Source of the DNA: UBA5072 sp041737175
Lineage (GTDB): Bacteria; Bacteroidota; Bacteroidia; Bacteroidales; UBA10428
Direction of reading: 5' to 3'
NCBI GenBank assembly: GCA_041737175.1
Contig: JBGSSF010000006.1
Span: forward strand, 1 to 64,000
DNA length: 64,000 bases
Shown here: in pieces, positions 33,664 through 44,100 of the stretch
Position numbering within the stretch: the stretch's first letter is position 1
Layout of the letters: every line of letters starts with the position of its first letter
Position numbers and translations under genes: made by a program
The notes under the pieces: model-generated
The model's input: the letters and a program-made list of their open reading frames with translations, nothing else
The model's database searches: none
What the model was told of the DNA's origin: nothing

Positions 33664-34488
33664 TTATTGATTCAAATTGAAACGTAAAAATCCTGTAACC
33701 AAAAGGTCCTTATCCACCCCCTGCAGGTATTGCCTTACGGTTTTGCTGCTGTCGCGGGTGAATTCCTGGTTCATGAGTGTGCCTTCCTTAAAGAACTTGT
33801 TCAGCTTACCCTCTGCTATTTTATCGAGCATATTTTCGGCTTTGCCTTCATTGCGGGCTTGTTCCCTGCCTATTTCCTTTTCCTTTTCAATAACATCAGG
33901 CGGCACATCAGCTCTGTCGATGGCAACCGGATTCATGGCCGCAACCTGCATGGCAATTTCCCTGCCCACCTTCACGTCAACGGCTTTGTTAAAACCTACC
34001 AGCGTGGCCAGTTTATTTCCCGGATGGATATAAGGAATTACCTTTGATGCTTCAATTTTTGCGTAATACGACAGGTCGAGTTTTTCACCGATAATGCCTA
34101 CTTCTTCCGTGATGCGGTCACCTATTGTACTATTGCCAAACGGAAGATTCTTCAATGCAGCCAGATCGGCAGGATTCTTTTCCAATGTTGTGTTGAGAAG
34201 ATCCTGGGCAAACTTTACGAAATTGTCATTCTTTGCCACGAAATCTGTTTCACAGTTTAAAACGATCATGGCACCCAGATTACCCTTTTCGGTAACTTTG
34301 GCAAGAACCACTCCTTCGGTAGCTAAACGGTCAGCTCTTTTGCTGGCAACCAGCTGACCTCTTTTGCGGATGATCTCAACAGCCTGGTCAAAATCACCAT
34401 TCGATTCTTCAAGGGCATTCTTGCAATCCATCATGCCAGCGCCTGTCATTTTTCTCAACTTGCTGACATCAGCTGCGGTAATAGCCAT
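33664..34488 (-). CDS. tsf: Elongation factor Ts
   Basis: A 274-residue guanine nucleotide exchange factor for EF-Tu. The N-terminal UBA-like domain reads VSKLRKMTGAGMMDCKNALE, and the core has KGNLGAMIVLNCETDFVAKN, NFVKFAQDLL, VGREIAMQVAAMNP and KEIGREQARNEGKAENMLDK, then FFKEGTLMNQEFTRD. Length is typical of the Bacteroidota form. It lies 20 bp after rpsB on the same strand, the usual rpsB-tsf pair, and a strong terminator follows. Confidence 0.97.
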   Translation of the reverse strand: MAITAADVSKLRKMTGAGMMDCKNALEESNGDFDQAVEIIRKRGQLVASKRADRLATEGVVLAKVTEKGNLGAMIVLNCETDFVAKNDNFVKFAQDLLNTTLEKNPADLAALKNLPFGNSTIGDRITEEVGIIGEKLDLSYYAKIEASKVIPYIHPGNKLATLVGFNKAVDVKVGREIAMQVAAMNPVAIDRADVPPDVIEKEKEIGREQARNEGKAENMLDKIAEGKLNKFFKEGTLMNQEFTRDSSKTVRQYLQGVDKDLLVTGFLRFNLNQ

Positions 34489-34508
34489 AATATTATGAAT
34501 TTAATAAT

Positions 34509-35402
34509 TTATTCTTCTTCTGTTTCTACTTCTTCTTCTTCGATTTCAACTACAACGCCCTTTTTGGCGGGAGCTTTCAGGGTGAGCGCCTTGCGCGCGG
34601 CAGCGCGTTTTTCGCGGGATTCTTCGAATTCCTCATCCGTTTCTTCCGAGTCTTCAGCTTTTTCGCCTTTCCTGCCCTTCTTTTCCGCTACATCGCCTTC
34701 TTTGTCGCGTTCGAGTTTCCGTTCCTCGAGTCCTTCGTACATGGCGCCGCAAATTACATCCAGGATCAGTGAAATCGATTTGGAGGCATCATCATTGGCC
34801 GGAATCGGGAAATCAACCAGGTTGGGATCGGAATTGGTATCCACCATGGCAAAGATGGGAATGTTCAAGCGCCTTGCCTCATGCACGGCAATATGTTCCT
34901 TGCAGATGTCAACGATGAACATGGCAGCGGGCAAACGGGTCAGATCAGCGATACTCCCCAGGTTTTTCTCCAGCTTTGCACGCTGACGGGCAATCTGCAA
35001 TTTCTCACGCTTCGACAGATTGTCATATGTGCCATCGGTTGCCATTTTGTCGATGGATGACATTTTCTTCACTGCCTTGCGTATGGTAGGGAAGTTGGTA
35101 AGCATTCCGCCCGGCCAGCGTTCAGTCACGTAAGGCATATTCACCTTCTGTACATGTTCTGCAACGATATCTTTGGCCTGCTTCTTGGTGGCGACAAAAA
35201 GGACCTTGCGGCCCGATTTGGCTATTTGTTTCAGCGCGGAGGAGGCTTCTTCGAGTTTTACCTGTGTTTTCTGCAAATCAATGATATGAATCCCCTCTTT
35301 CTCCATGAAAATATACGGAGCCATGGCAGGATTCCACTTTCTTCTGAGGTGACCAAAATGTACACCTGCGTCTAATAATTGTTGAATGGATGTTTTTTGC
35401 AT
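34509..35402 (-). CDS. rpsB: Ribosomal protein uS2 with acidic C-terminal extension
   Basis: A 297-residue small-subunit protein. The S2 core (1-230) has LLDAGVHFGHLRRKWNPAMA, TERWPGGMLTNFPTIRKAV, MFIVDICKEHIAVHEARRLN and PIFAMVDTNSDPN. The final 65 residues are a low-complexity charged tail (Glu, Lys, Arg, Ala) ending VEIEEEEVETEEE. E. coli S2 is about 240 residues, so the tail is extra; some Bacteroidota S2 proteins do have such tails. The gene follows rpsI after a 102-bp gap and precedes tsf. Confidence 0.97.
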   Translation of the reverse strand: MQKTSIQQLLDAGVHFGHLRRKWNPAMAPYIFMEKEGIHIIDLQKTQVKLEEASSALKQIAKSGRKVLFVATKKQAKDIVAEHVQKVNMPYVTERWPGGMLTNFPTIRKAVKKMSSIDKMATDGTYDNLSKREKLQIARQRAKLEKNLGSIADLTRLPAAMFIVDICKEHIAVHEARRLNIPIFAMVDTNSDPNLVDFPIPANDDASKSISLILDVICGAMYEGLEERKLERDKEGDVAEKKGRKGEKAEDSEETDEEFEESREKRAAARKALTLKAPAKKGVVVEIEEEEVETEEE

Positions 35403-35504
35403 GTTATACTTGTTTACGTTCTATAAATAATCAATTGATGAGTAGCCAGTTCCCGGAAGAAATTGAGTCTCACCAATTTAGATGCTAAACAAAATGGACG
35501 GGTA

Positions 35505-35891
35505 CTATCGCTTGCTGAACTGGAACCTTCTTCTTGCACCTGGTTGTCCTGGTTTCTTACGTTCCACTTCACGGGGATCCCTGGTAAGCATTTTATTGCT
35601 CTTCAGCAGTCCCTTGCTTTCAGGTTTAATAACAACCAAAGCACGGGCAATGCCTAAGCGGATCGCTTCAGCCTGACCCTTGATTCCGCCTCCCTGAAGA
35701 TTAACTGTAATATCATATTTATCAGCCGTTTCAGTAACGGTTAAAGGTTGCATTACAATATACTGCAATTGTACAAGCGGGAAATAATTTTCTAATGCAC
35801 GGTCGTTGATGACAATCTTACCTTTGCCTTCTTTCACATAGATCCTGGCCACTGCACTCTTTCTGCGGCCAATGGTGTTAACTACTTCCAT
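35505..35891 (-). CDS. rpsI: Ribosomal protein uS9
   Basis: A 128-residue small-subunit protein. It starts MEVVNTIGRRKSAVARIYVK and has the G-x-R-K-x-A-V-A-R signature, GGGIKGQAEAIRLGIARAL, and the ending LTRDPREVERKKPGQPGARR-RFQFSKR, whose C-terminal Lys-Arg reaches the P-site tRNA. It follows rplM after 5 bp, the standard L13-S9 pair. Confidence 0.98.
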   Translation of the reverse strand: MEVVNTIGRRKSAVARIYVKEGKGKIVINDRALENYFPLVQLQYIVMQPLTVTETADKYDITVNLQGGGIKGQAEAIRLGIARALVVIKPESKGLLKSNKMLTRDPREVERKKPGQPGARRRFQFSKR

Positions 35892-35896
35892 ACTTA

Positions 35897-36349
35897 TTAT
35901 TTGTAAGTTAATTTAAGTTCTTTGGGTTGCTGGGCTGTATGCGGATGCTCAGGACCGGCATAAACATGAAGATTGTTAAAAATAGCATTGCCCAAACGGT
36001 TACGGGGCAACATTCTTTTTACGGCCACTTCAATGATCTTACCCGGATTAGTCCTGGCAACATCTGCAGGTGATGTGATCCGCTGTCCTCCCGGATAACC
36101 GGTATGGCGTACATATTCTTTGTCCGTCCATTTCCTGCCTGTCAGCCTGACCTTCTCGGCATTGATCACAATGATATTATCACCGCAATCAACATGAGGT
36201 GTAAAACTAGTTTTGTGTTTCCCCCTGAGAATGCTTGCTACCTGCGAACTCAGCCTCCCCAGAACCTGATTTGTAGCGTCAACTACAAACCATTCTTTCT
36301 GAACAGTAGCGTTGTTTGCTGAAACCGTTTTATAACTCAGTGTATTCAC
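35897..36349 (-). CDS. rplM: Ribosomal protein uL13
   Basis: A 150-residue large-subunit protein, an early assembly protein. It has WFVVDATNQVLGRLSSQVAS, ILRGKHKTSFTPHVDCGDNI, VINAEKVRLTGRKWTDK, then YPGGQR and MLPRNRLGNAIFNNLHVYAG-type ending. It is the first gene of the minus-strand translation cluster, with a consensus Bacteroidota promoter just upstream at 36411-36439. The adjacent plus-strand gene is divergent. Confidence 0.98.
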   Translation of the reverse strand: MNTLSYKTVSANNATVQKEWFVVDATNQVLGRLSSQVASILRGKHKTSFTPHVDCGDNIIVINAEKVRLTGRKWTDKEYVRHTGYPGGQRITSPADVARTNPGKIIEVAVKRMLPRNRLGNAIFNNLHVYAGPEHPHTAQQPKELKLTYK

Positions 36350-36410
36350 TTTGTATTCCTGTTATATTTTTTTGTCGTTCCAATAATAATCACCCTTAAA
36401 ATAGGGAGTG

Positions 36411-36439
36411 CAAAAATACAATTTATTTTAATTTTACAA
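36411..36439 (-). promoter_or_regulatory. Promoter of the rplM-rpsI operon
   Basis: On the minus strand TTG (36439-36437) is followed by 18 nt and TATTTTTG (36418-36411), close to the Bacteroidota TTTG-N19-TAnnTTTG form. It lies about 62 bp before the rplM start. Confidence 0.7.
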
Positions 36440-36460
36440 GATATTTTGTGAATTTTATTT

Positions 36461-38071
36461 ATGAAAATCCCTGTCTTCCGTGAAGATCTTCACCGGAAAG
36501 TGTACTTATCCGGACTGGCCCTGTTGGTTTGCTGCCTTCCGCTTTCACGGTACCTTCTGAGCATTTCCTTGTTCATTCTTCTGATCAACTGGTTGGCAGA
36601 GGGCAGGTTCCGTCAGAAATTTAACAGGATAAGACAAAATCCTTCATCCCTGCTTTTTGCTTCCATCTTCCTGGTTTACTGCGCAGGCCTAATCCATACC
36701 CAAAACCTGCATCCGGGATTGGCCCGGGTTAAAAATGCACTGCCCCTGTTGCTTTTACCCCTTGTTTTGGGAACCTCACAGCCTTTGTCAGGAAAGCACT
36801 TCCGGCAACTGCTGCTGCTGTTTTCTGCGGCTGTAACAGCAGCGTCCCTGGTATGCCTGATCCATTATTTCATAAAGGGTATGAATACAAATGGCAATTT
36901 CAGGGAAGTTTCCATTTTCATGCATCACATCCGCTTTTCCCTGATGATCGTCATGGCCATTTTTATCCAGCTTTACTATTTCCTGGATAAACGTGATGCC
37001 GGCAAAATTCGGGAAAACATGCTCCTTGCCATCGGCACCTGCTTCCTCATCGCATTTCTGCTTTTTCTGCGGTCCTTCACCGGGATCCTGATTTTTATGG
37101 CCATGGCCCTTGTTTTTATATTGAACAGGGCCATCCGAAATCCGGATACCCGTATCCGCCATGCCGTTTTTTTCCTGGTTGCCTTTGCTTTTGCCGGCAT
37201 ATTCATTGCAACACTATTGGTATACAGGATGAATTTTCATGCCCGGCCGGTCCCTCCCGATACTCTTGAGCTTTTTACCACCAATGGCAATCCTTACACG
37301 CATGACACGCTGACAGGCGCCATGGAGAACGGACATTACATTGACCTATACATATGTGAGCCGGAGATGAAAAAGGAGTGGGACAAGGTCAGCCGGATAT
37401 CCTATGAAGGGAAGGACCTTAAGGGACAGCCCGTGAGTTATACGCTGAGGCGTTACCTGACCTCAAAAGGATTCCGGAAAGACTCAGCCGGAATAAGTAG
37501 CCTCAGCCACCTTGACATTCAGCGCATCGAAAACGGCATGGCGAACTATAGGTTCAGAAACAGTCCCGGTATTTACCAGCGCTTGTATGAAACCCTCTGG
37601 GAACTCCACATCCTGTCGAGAACAGGCTATGTAATGCAGCATTCACTGGGACAAAGAATTGCATTCCTGCAGGCATCGGGAACTCCGCTGAAAGTAAACC
37701 TGTGGACCGGCGTGGGAACAGGAGACGTGTATGAATCCATGCGCCGCTCGGCACAGGATAAAAAGCTGGTTGTGGATCCCCTTTGGGAGGGAAAACCACA
37801 TAACCAGTTCCTATTCTTTATGCTGGCTTTCGGATTACCGGGATTCCTTTACCTGCTGATTTGTCTTGGTTTGCCGGTACTGACAAACAAGACCTACCGG
37901 TTTTTGCTTTTCAATATATTTGCAGGCATTATGCTGACCTCCATGCTTGTTCTGGATACCTTTGAATCGTACGACAGCATGGTATTTTTCGCATTCTTTT
38001 ACTGCCTCTTTGTCTTTGGTTCCGGCAAAAAGGAAGAAAAAAAATCAAGGGAGATCAGCCATGCTGATTAA
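36461..38071 (+). CDS. O-antigen ligase/polymerase-like membrane protein (Wzy_C)
   Basis: A 536-residue polytopic inner-membrane protein. About five to six helices precede residue 240, a large periplasmic loop covers about 250-440 (RPVPPDTLELFTTNGNPYTH...), and three helices close the chain. The loop end has GVGTGDVYESM and KPHNQFLFFMLAFGLPGFLY, the N-Q-x2-(L/F) motif of the Wzy_C/O-antigen-ligase superfamily, which links or polymerises lipid-linked glycans. No LPS genes lie directly beside it. The gene converges on the lipoprotein gene that follows, overlapping it by 4 bp. Confidence 0.82.
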   Translation: MKIPVFREDLHRKVYLSGLALLVCCLPLSRYLLSISLFILLINWLAEGRFRQKFNRIRQNPSSLLFASIFLVYCAGLIHTQNLHPGLARVKNALPLLLLPLVLGTSQPLSGKHFRQLLLLFSAAVTAASLVCLIHYFIKGMNTNGNFREVSIFMHHIRFSLMIVMAIFIQLYYFLDKRDAGKIRENMLLAIGTCFLIAFLLFLRSFTGILIFMAMALVFILNRAIRNPDTRIRHAVFFLVAFAFAGIFIATLLVYRMNFHARPVPPDTLELFTTNGNPYTHDTLTGAMENGHYIDLYICEPEMKKEWDKVSRISYEGKDLKGQPVSYTLRRYLTSKGFRKDSAGISSLSHLDIQRIENGMANYRFRNSPGIYQRLYETLWELHILSRTGYVMQHSLGQRIAFLQASGTPLKVNLWTGVGTGDVYESMRRSAQDKKLVVDPLWEGKPHNQFLFFMLAFGLPGFLYLLICLGLPVLTNKTYRFLLFNIFAGIMLTSMLVLDTFESYDSMVFFAFFYCLFVFGSGKKEEKKSREISHAD

Positions 38072-38613
38072 TCCGTGAACTGCACGGATGATATGATGTC
38101 ATCGAAAATGGGCTTAACCCGGTAATAGGTTGTATCCACCGTTACCATACCAAACAGATATCCGTAGTCTTTTTCATAGAAAAAATACCGTGTTATCGTC
38201 ATACTGACCTCTGAAGTGTCATTGCCCACGATATAATCTGCAGTTTCATTGCAGATGAATTTTTTACTGCTGTACCCGTTAATCGTGGTGTCCTTTTCTA
38301 AAAGCGTGGAAATATAAAAATCGGATGTTATCACATCGGATTTGATAGCTGTGAAGTAAGTATTCAGGTTATACCCCGATAACGACTCTTTGTAAACCAG
38401 CATGTATTCGCGGATGGTGTCATTGTTACCCGTAGACTCCCTTTCACCTGCATAAACCAGGCCTTCGCTGCCATACACGTAATGAACCCAGTTATCAGGA
38501 ACGGCAATATCGAATCCAAGAGAAACTTCATCATCTTTTTTATCACAGGCAACAGATAAGGAAATTATTGCAACAGCAACTGCTAAGGCCTGCCAGATTT
38601 TAATTTTTTTCAT
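38068..38613 (-). CDS. Hypothetical lipoprotein
   Basis: A 181-residue protein with a lipoprotein signal (MKKIKIWQALAVAVAIISLS then VACDKKDDE, lipobox Cys near 23). The mature part is beta-rich and hydrophilic, with DNWVHYVYGSEGLVYAGERE and MTITRYFFYEKDYGYLFGMV. No family is recognised with confidence; the layout (Ser/Tyr-rich, user of a D-x-W-x-x-Y start) resembles PsbP-like or PhotoII lipoproteins of Bacteroidota, a weak guess. A -7 box TACCTTTG lies about 90 bp upstream. It converges on the O-antigen-ligase-like gene. Confidence 0.6.
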   Translation of the reverse strand: MKKIKIWQALAVAVAIISLSVACDKKDDEVSLGFDIAVPDNWVHYVYGSEGLVYAGERESTGNNDTIREYMLVYKESLSGYNLNTYFTAIKSDVITSDFYISTLLEKDTTINGYSSKKFICNETADYIVGNDTSEVSMTITRYFFYEKDYGYLFGMVTVDTTYYRVKPIFDDIISSVQFTD

Positions 38614-38700
38614 TTTTTTACAAATTAGGATGAGACATTATGAATTAACTGTTATTTTAACTAATTATTTTATATCAAGTTCATGTTGAAAACAAAGCGC

Positions 38701-38708
38701 CAAAGGTA
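38701..38708 (-). promoter_or_regulatory. -7 box (TACCTTTG) of the lipoprotein gene
   Basis: The minus strand reads TACCTTTG, an exact TAnnTTTG match, 88 bp before the start of the lipoprotein gene. No good -33 element was found. Confidence 0.45.
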
Positions 38709-38779
38709 GAATTTTTAATGATTAATTTCGTAATGATGTAACAGTTTGTTATACGTAGATTCATCCTAAAAATCTAAAT

Positions 38780-39898
38780 ATGAAGAAAAAAACGCTTGTC
38801 CTGCTGTCTTCCATCCTTGGCATTACTGCCGTTTCCCTTTTCGCGCAGGAAACTAAGTCCGGTTCCCTTTTCCCCGTGCGCGGGTTTTGTATTGCCGCTC
38901 CTGAACCCTCCGACCTGGATGAATTCATCCGCTTTATCCAGGATGATCTGGCTCCCCGGTCCATAAACACATTGATCCTCAGGGTGGATTTCGCTTACCA
39001 ATATACAAGCCATCCTGAACTGAAAGATGAAATTGCGCTCTCCGAAAAGGAGGTGAAAAAGATCGTCAACGCCTGCCGGAAACATGACATACGGCTCATT
39101 CCTCAGATCAACCTTTTGGGCCATCAGTCCTGGGCGGAAAAGGTGAACAATCTGTTAAAAGTTTATCCCGAATTCGATGAAACCCCGCATGTGAAAATGC
39201 CTGAAAACTACCAGTGGCCGAATGCCGATGGCCTTTATTGCAAAAGTTACTGTCCCTTGCACCCGGGAGTTCACCCGGTGGTGTTTGACCTGGTGGATGA
39301 AATTTGCGCCGTTTTTGAGGCCGATGCCTTTCATGCCGGCATGGATGAGGTTTTTTACATTGGAAGCGACAGTTGTGAACGATGCCAGGGACGTGATAAA
39401 GCAGAACTTTTTGCAGGAGAGGTCACGGCAATACGAAATCACCTGGCCGGGAAGAACAGACAGCTGTGGATTTGGGGAGACCGGCTGATCGATGGCAAAA
39501 CCACCGGCATGGGCATGTGGGAAGCAAGTTATAATACAACCTACAAGGCTGTTGACCTGATCCCCAGGGATGTGATGATCTGCGACTGGCATTACGAACG
39601 GGCCGATCAGACACCCGTATATTTTGCCATGAAGGGTTTTCATGTGGTCACCTGCCCCTGGAACATGCCGGAGGTTGCCGTGCAGCAGGCCGATGATATG
39701 CTGCGGTTCCGGCAGCAATCTGCACCCGAAATGAAAGACCGGTTTGCAGGCATGGTGCAGACGGTCTGGTCATCCACCGGCCAGTTTCTCCAGGAATACC
39801 TGGAGCTGAACCCACCGGACCAGGAGAACAAAAACAATTCCGGAACCTGTTTCAGGGCGCTGTTCGATCATCTGTCATCGCTTCAGAAGGCTGAATGA
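38780..39898 (+). CDS. Exported GH20-like glycoside hydrolase
   Basis: A 372-residue exported protein with a signal peptide (MKKKTLVLLSSILGITAVSL, cut near FAQ). The rest resembles the TIM barrel of family 20 hexosaminidases: IPQINLLGHQSWAEKV, then CPLHPGVHPVVFDLVDEICA and DAFHAGMDEVFYIGSDSCER, where Asp-Glu would be the catalytic pair of the substrate-assisted mechanism, then WGDRLIDG and VTCPWNM. It should cut beta-linked GlcNAc or GalNAc from glycans; substrate unknown. The next gene overlaps by 4 bp (ATGA), so they are translated together. Confidence 0.8.
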   Translation: MKKKTLVLLSSILGITAVSLFAQETKSGSLFPVRGFCIAAPEPSDLDEFIRFIQDDLAPRSINTLILRVDFAYQYTSHPELKDEIALSEKEVKKIVNACRKHDIRLIPQINLLGHQSWAEKVNNLLKVYPEFDETPHVKMPENYQWPNADGLYCKSYCPLHPGVHPVVFDLVDEICAVFEADAFHAGMDEVFYIGSDSCERCQGRDKAELFAGEVTAIRNHLAGKNRQLWIWGDRLIDGKTTGMGMWEASYNTTYKAVDLIPRDVMICDWHYERADQTPVYFAMKGFHVVTCPWNMPEVAVQQADDMLRFRQQSAPEMKDRFAGMVQTVWSSTGQFLQEYLELNPPDQENKNNSGTCFRALFDHLSSLQKAE

Positions 39899-41067
39899 AG
39901 ACCCGGATCGTTTCCATCGACATTTTCAGGGCATTGACGATGCTCCTGATGATCTTTGTGAATGATCTGTGGACCCTGCAGGATATTCCGCAATGGCTGG
40001 AACATACGGCAGCCGATGAAGACGGGATGGGACTTGCCGATGTGGTTTTCCCGATGTTTCTTTTCATCGTGGGCCTTTCAATACCTTTTGCCCAATGGGC
40101 CAGGATCAAAAAGGGCGACATCAAAGCCAAAGTCCTGGCGCACATTCTCCTGCGCACCCTGGCCCTGGTGGTCATGGGCTTCTTCATGGTGAACAGCGAA
40201 AACTTCCGTTCCGACATGCCGCAGGGATCCAGAACAGCCTGGGAGGTGATGATGATCCTCGCATTCCTGCTCATCTGGAACCAGTATGAGAAGAAAAAAA
40301 TATCCGGGATGCCTGTATGGCTCCTTCAGGCTGCCGGCATACTCGTATTGGCATTGCTTGCATTGTTTTATCAAGGCGGCTCCCCGGAAGAACCGGAATG
40401 GATGAGCCCCCACTGGTGGGGAATACTGGGACTCATCGGCTGGGCTTATCTTATATGCGCAGTTCTTTACCTGCTGGCCGGTAACAGGCTCTGGCTGATC
40501 GTCCTATTCTGGATAGCATTGCATGTACTCAATGCCGGGGAATTTTTGCCTGTTGCAGGGACAGGCAAGGGATTCCGGTTTATGGTAAGCGCCTCCAATT
40601 ATGCCCTTGTCATGAGCGGTGTTTTGGCTACTGTGATTTATAACCGGTTTATAAATACGGACAGGAAATTCCTTTTTCCCGCTCTGCTCCTGATTCCTGC
40701 CGTTTTCTCCCTGGTTTACGGATTCTGGGTCAGGCCGCTGTGGGGCATATCCAAAATTCTGGCAACACCATCCTGGACTGCCATCTGCGCGGGAATCAGC
40801 TTTACTGCCTTCGCCGCCATCTATGTATTTACCGATGTTTATCGGGTAACCCGCTGGGCGAATATCATCATGCCGGCGGGCCGGAGTACGCTTACCTGTT
40901 ACCTGCTGCCGACACTGGTTTACCCGGTGTTGTGGCCGTTGCAGCAACTTCTGCCCCAGGTTTTGCTGGAAGGCTGGGTTGGTTTGATCAAGTCACTGCT
41001 TTTTGCATTGCTGATCATAGGGCTTACCGGTTTGCTGGAGAGAATTAATATAAGGTTAAAGATTTAA
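39895..41067 (+). CDS. DUF5009/HGSNAT-like membrane acyltransferase
   Basis: A 390-residue polytopic membrane protein with about ten helices. It begins RIVSIDIFRALTMLLMIFVN, the R-x-x-S-x-D-x-F-R-x-(L/T) start of the heparan-alpha-glucosaminide N-acetyltransferase-like family, and continues GLADVVFPMFLFIVGLSIPF. Human HGSNAT carries acetyl from acetyl-CoA across the lysosomal membrane to GlcN; bacterial relatives (DUF5009, YeiB-like) are mostly uncharacterised. Its start overlaps the GH20-like gene, so it may modify amino sugars handled by that enzyme. Confidence 0.78.
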   Translation: MKTRIVSIDIFRALTMLLMIFVNDLWTLQDIPQWLEHTAADEDGMGLADVVFPMFLFIVGLSIPFAQWARIKKGDIKAKVLAHILLRTLALVVMGFFMVNSENFRSDMPQGSRTAWEVMMILAFLLIWNQYEKKKISGMPVWLLQAAGILVLALLALFYQGGSPEEPEWMSPHWWGILGLIGWAYLICAVLYLLAGNRLWLIVLFWIALHVLNAGEFLPVAGTGKGFRFMVSASNYALVMSGVLATVIYNRFINTDRKFLFPALLLIPAVFSLVYGFWVRPLWGISKILATPSWTAICAGISFTAFAAIYVFTDVYRVTRWANIIMPAGRSTLTCYLLPTLVYPVLWPLQQLLPQVLLEGWVGLIKSLLFALLIIGLTGLLERINIRLKI

Positions 41068-41146
41068 ATGGGGCTAAAGCTTTCACAACAATTACAACTT
41101 CTTCAACTTTTTTCACTTATTTCGCAATATCAAAAAAATACAGTTC

Positions 41147-44100
41147 ATGAAAAACTTCAGGCTCATCAATATCATTGCAGGCTGGGTGTCCTTTGCGATC
41201 GCTGCGTTCGTTTACCTGTCGACCATTGAACCTTCCGCCAGTTTCTGGGATTGCGGGGAATTCATTGCTTCGGCATTCAAGCTCGAAGTAGGCCATCCCC
41301 CGGGAGCTCCGTTTTTCATGATCATGGGCCGCTTCTTTACCCTTTTTGCAGGGGATGACGTGACACAGGTGGCCAAAATGGTGAATGCCATGTCGGCTCT
41401 TGCCAGCGCCTTTACCATCCTGTTCCTGTTCTGGACGATCACCCACCTGGCCAAAAGAATTTTGGCCAGAGAAGGTGAGATGACCCTGCCGACTATCATC
41501 ACGATCATTGGCAGTGGCCTGGTTGGCGCCCTGGCCTACACCTTTTCCGATACTTTCTGGTTTTCCGCCGTTGAAGGTGAAGTGTATGCCAGTTCATCCC
41601 TTTTCACAGCCCTTGTTTTCTGGGCCATCCTCAAATGGGAGAACGTGGCCGATGAACCTCATGCCAACCGGTGGATCATTTTCATTGCCTATCTCATGGG
41701 CCTTTCCATAGGCGTTCACCTGCTGAACCTGCTGGCCATCCCGGCTATCGTGCTGGTATATTATTTCAGGAAATATGAAATTACCACGGCCGGAATTCTG
41801 AAGGCATTGCTCGTGTCAGCCCTCATCCTGGGAGGTATCATGTATGTGTTGATCCCCGGGGTTGTCAAAATTGCCTCTGTATTTGAACTTGGCTTTGTCA
41901 ACGCATTCGGACTGCCCTATTCCTCCGGAATTCTATTCTATGGCCTGCTGCTGATCGGTTTGATCGTATACGGCATTTACTACACGCATAAAAAGAAAAA
42001 GGTCATTTTCAATACCATCCTGCTTGTTGTCACGGTTATCCTGATCGGGTATTCCTCCTATGCCATGCTGGTGATCCGCTCCGCAGCTGACACCCCCATG
42101 GACCAGAATGATCCGGAGGACCTGTTTTCATTGCTGTACTACCTGAACCGTGAGCAATATGGCGACCGGCCTTTGATACACGGGCAGTATTTCAATGCCC
42201 CGATCCTCGATTCAAAGGAAGGAAAACCAACCTATTATAAGGAAGATGGAAAATACAAAGCCAATCATTACCGCATCAAGTATGTTTACGATAAAAAATT
42301 CACCACCCTTTTCCCCCGGATGTGGAGCAACGATGTCGACGGCGGTCACATCGAATCTTATGTGCAGTGGGCCAACCTGAAAGAAAGCGATCTTTACCAG
42401 GCCAGGCTGGATGCCAATGGAAACCCGATGCGCGACCGCGAAGGGAAAGTGGTGTATGATTACAACAAGGGCAAGAAAAGTCCGAATTTTGCCCAGAATG
42501 TGCGCTTCTTCTGGCGTTACCAGGTGGTGCACATGTATTTCAGGTACTTCATGTGGAACTTTTCAGGACGTCAGAATGATATCCAGGCGAGTTACAAAAC
42601 GGATATCCACAAAGGAAACTGGATTTCTGGCATTCCTTTTATCGATAACATGCGGCTGGGGAGCCAGGATAGCCTGCCGGCTTCCATGCGGAATAACAAG
42701 GCCCATAACCGGTATTTCATGCTGCCGTTGATCCTCGGACTGGCAGGATTGTTTTACCAGTATAAAAAGCACCGGAATGATCTTTATGTGACACTGGTGC
42801 TGTTTATCATGACCGGACTGGCCATCGTGTTTTATCTGAACCAGAATCCGATGCAACCCCGTGAACGTGATTACGCCTATGCCGGATCTTTCTACGCATT
42901 TGCCATCTGGATCGGACTGGGCGTGATGGCGCTGTATGACTTGCTCAGCAGGTTCACACCCAAGCTTTCCGCTGCAGTTTTGGCTCCGTTGATTACCCTG
43001 GTTGCCGTTCCCATGGTATTGGCCAAAGAGAACTGGGACGACCACGACCGCTCAGGCCGGTACATTGCGGTTGATTTTGCCCACAATTACCTGAACTCAT
43101 GCGCACCGAACGCGGTTTTGTTTACCAACGGCGACAACGATACCTTCCCGCTCTGGTATGCCCAGGAAGTAGAGGGGATCCGCACCGATGTCAGGGTTAT
43201 GAACCTGAGCTACCTGGGAGCCGACTGGTACATTGAACAGATGCAGCGCAAAGCTTACGAATCGGAGCCTGTGCCCTTTTCACTTACGAAGGATAAATAC
43301 CGGTCGGGCAACCGCGATATTGTTTATGTACTCGACCGCATACAGGGTTACAGCGATCTGAAACAGGTGGTTGACTTTGTGGCCAGCGATGATCCTCGAA
43401 CCAAACAGCTGCCTGATTACGGTCAGACACTCGATTACATTCCCACCAGAAGGTTCACTGTGCCTGTTGATACTGCCCGGGTGGTGGAAAACGGAACCGT
43501 TTCCAGGAAGAATGCAGGTAAGCTGCAGCCCGTCATGCAATGGGAACTGGAATCGGATCGCAATTACCTGACCAAAAACCACCTGATGATCCTCGACCTG
43601 CTGGCCACCAATAAATGGGAAAGACCTTTATATTATGCCATAACGGTTTCTTCGGATAATTACCTGAATCTCGACAATTACTTCCAGATGGAGGGACTGG
43701 CTTACCGTATCGTTCCCTTCGCCGAGCAGGGAGATATGTTCAGCCGCGGATCCATCAATACCGATATCATGTACGACAACATGGTCAATAAATTCCGCTG
43801 GGGAGGGGTAGAAAATCCCGATCTCTACCTCGATGAGAACGTAACCCGCATGCTGGGCAATTTCAGAAGCAGCTTTGCCCGCCTGGCGTTGCAGCTGATT
43901 GCAGAGAACAAGCCGGATTCCGCCCGCAAAGCCCTGGAAAAATGTCTCGAAGTGATCCCCGATAAGGTAGTGCCATTCAATGTTTTCAATGTATTGCTCG
44001 CGGAGGCCTATTTCCGGCTGGGTGACACGGACAAGGCAAACCAGATCGTGAACGGAATAAAAACCAATGTATACGAAGATCTGAACTATTTTGCAAGCCT

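Noticed and set aside
38780..41067. Polysaccharide utilisation locus
   Set aside because: No SusC/SusD pair or sensor is nearby; two genes are not enough to call a PUL.
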